Assembly: GCA_963806455.1 (NCBI GenBank)
Contig: CAWDXZ010000002.1
Location: forward strand, 744,001 to 808,000
Length of the DNA: 64,000 nucleotides
DNA from: Bog-756 sp963806455
GTDB lineage: Bacteria > Actinomycetota > Acidimicrobiia > Acidimicrobiales > RAAP-2
Direction of reading: 5' to 3'
In this document: positions 63,348-64,000 of the stretch, piece after piece
Position numbering within the stretch: the stretch's first letter is position 1
Layout of the letters: each line of letters begins with the position of its first letter
The notes under the pieces: model-generated
The model's database searches: none
What the model was told of the DNA's origin: nothing
Seen by the model: the letters and a program-made list of their open reading frames with translations, nothing else
Program-made: the position numbers and the translations under genes

Positions 63348-64000
63348 CTACGACCCCCCGCCGGATTGGGCGTCGGCCGGCGGTGCGCTTGCCGGCGGTG
63401 TCTCCGTCGGCGGTGTGTCGACCGGCGGTGTGTCGACCGGCGGTGTGCTTGCCGGCGGTGTGCTTGCCGGCGGTGTGCTTGCCGGCGGTGTGCTTGCCGG
63501 CGGTGTGCTTGCCGGCGGTGTGCTTGCCGGCGGTGTGCTTGCCGATGGTGTCTCCGTCGGCGGTGGGCTTGCCGACGGTGTCTCCGTCGGCGGTGGGCTT
63601 GCCGACGGTGTCTCCGTCGGCGCGGTGTCGGCCGGCGGTGGCCCGGCCTGGGGCGCCCCCGCACCGGCTCCGGAGGCGGACGGGTCCTCGGGACCGCCCT
63701 CGCCCGTGCCGTGCTCGGCTACGTAGTCGGCCCAGGCCGCCTGGGCCTCGGTCTCCGGGGTGAACTCGGCCTCGGCGAACTCGAACGGCCCCACGTAGTT
63801 GCCCTCGGCGTCGTAGGCATGCTCGCCGAACGCCTCGCGGTACTCCTCGGAGACCTCGCCCCCCTCCGCCGCCTGCTTGATCGAGAGGCTGATCCGGCGC
63901 CGTTGGAGATCGATGTCGATGATCTTGACCCAGAGCTCCTCCCCCGGGGTCACCACCTGCTCGGGCAGGTCCACATGGTGCCCGGCCATCTCCGAGATGT
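63348..64000 (-). CDS. rpsA: 30S ribosomal protein S1, C-terminal part with Pro-rich repeat tail
   Basis: The frame enters from the right edge (ISEMAGHHVDLPEQVVTPGE) and ends at TAG 63348-63350. EELWVKIIDIDLQRRRISLSIKQA is the end of the last S1 RNA-binding domain of actinobacterial ribosomal protein S1. SEEYREAFGEHAYDAEGNYV and the acidic stretch after it match the usual end of the protein. Instead of stopping there, about 85 further residues follow: three copies of a TETPSASPP-type decapeptide, six to seven of ASTPP, two of VDTPP, and a final ADAQSGGGS. S1 binds mRNA at the ribosome; the added tail is probably disordered. Most of the gene lies outside the window. Confidence 0.88.
   Translation of the reverse strand, partial: ISEMAGHHVDLPEQVVTPGEELWVKIIDIDLQRRRISLSIKQAAEGGEVSEEYREAFGEHAYDAEGNYVGPFEFAEAEFTPETEAQAAWADYVAEHGTGEGGPEDPSASGAGAGAPQAGPPPADTAPTETPSASPPPTETPSASPPPTETPSASTPPASTPPASTPPASTPPASTPPASTPPASTPPVDTPPVDTPPTETPPASAPPADAQSGGGS
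63436..63630. repeat. Coding tandem repeats in the rpsA 3' end
   Basis: Six perfect 15-bp units GCCGGCGGTGTGCTT at 63451-63540, one near-copy before them at 63436-63450, then 30-bp units (GCCGACGGTGTCTCC plus GTCGGCGGTGGGCTT) from 63541, about three copies. All keep the minus-strand frame and encode Pro-rich pentamers and decamers. Confidence 0.85.

Noticed and set aside
63436..63630. CRISPR-like regular repeats
   Set aside because: Units are 15 or 30 bp directly abutting without spacers and stay in the S1 reading frame.

Overview
The window is high-GC DNA, with codon third positions dominated by G/C in core genes. Its gene order is typical of Actinobacteria: uvrC-rapZ-yvcK-gap-pgk-tpiA-secG, an uvrA/uvrB/coaE block, an actinobacterial-size Lhr helicase and an AftD-like arabinofuranosyltransferase. 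Secreted proteins with GYWLV/FSFGDA repeats and many apparently leaderless promoters (TAnnnT 5-7 nt before a start codon) fit a member of the Acidimicrobiia. That placement is an inference from gene content; no rRNA is present to test it.

Layout. 1-7.8 kb: 3' end of a sulfotransferase, lhr helicase, a short-chain dehydrogenase, a PhzF-family isomerase and a PAP2-like membrane protein. 7.9-14.2 kb: secreted SGNH hydrolase, secreted GH99-like protein with a repeat domain, a small Cys-rich protein, a small membrane protein, and a membrane glycosyltransferase that is both frameshifted and missing its N-terminus. 14.2-27.1 kb: an accessory island ending at a tRNA-Leu(GAG). It holds a secreted protein, an HTH regulator diverging from a DUF4386 membrane protein, an exported alpha/beta hydrolase, a 2.46-kb element made of two overlapping tyrosine recombinase genes bounded by 15-bp inverted repeats, two small alpha/beta-barrel proteins, an IS110 element, three copies or fragments of a small Cys/His-rich gene, a frameshifted Ymh-type gene and a tRNA-proximal integrase with five frameshifts.

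27.2-43.4 kb is core: orphan solute-binding protein, secG, tpiA, pgk, gap, yvcK, rapZ, uvrC (all leftward, several with 4-bp overlaps), nadA, uvrA, uvrB and coaE. The whiA gene usually found between yvcK and gap is not there. 43.4-57.3 kb is a cell-envelope glycan cluster: methyltransferase, AftD-like GT-C enzyme, GT4, Wzx-like flippase, FAD oxidoreductase, PIG-V-like and GT39-like mannosyltransferases. 57.4-63.3 kb is a complete peptide ABC transporter operon (binding protein, two permeases, two ATPases). The right edge carries the C-terminus of ribosomal protein S1 with an unusual Pro-rich tandem-repeat tail.

Working together: uvrA/B/C form the nucleotide excision repair set, gap-pgk-tpiA are consecutive glycolytic steps, rapZ-yvcK are cell-wall/carbon control genes, and the envelope cluster probably builds and exports a surface glycan. 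The most distinctive objects are the two-recombinase transposon-like unit (18,802-21,265) with a long palindrome over its ribosome binding site, the decayed tRNA-Leu island, the recurrent leaderless promoter motif, and the S1 repeat tail.
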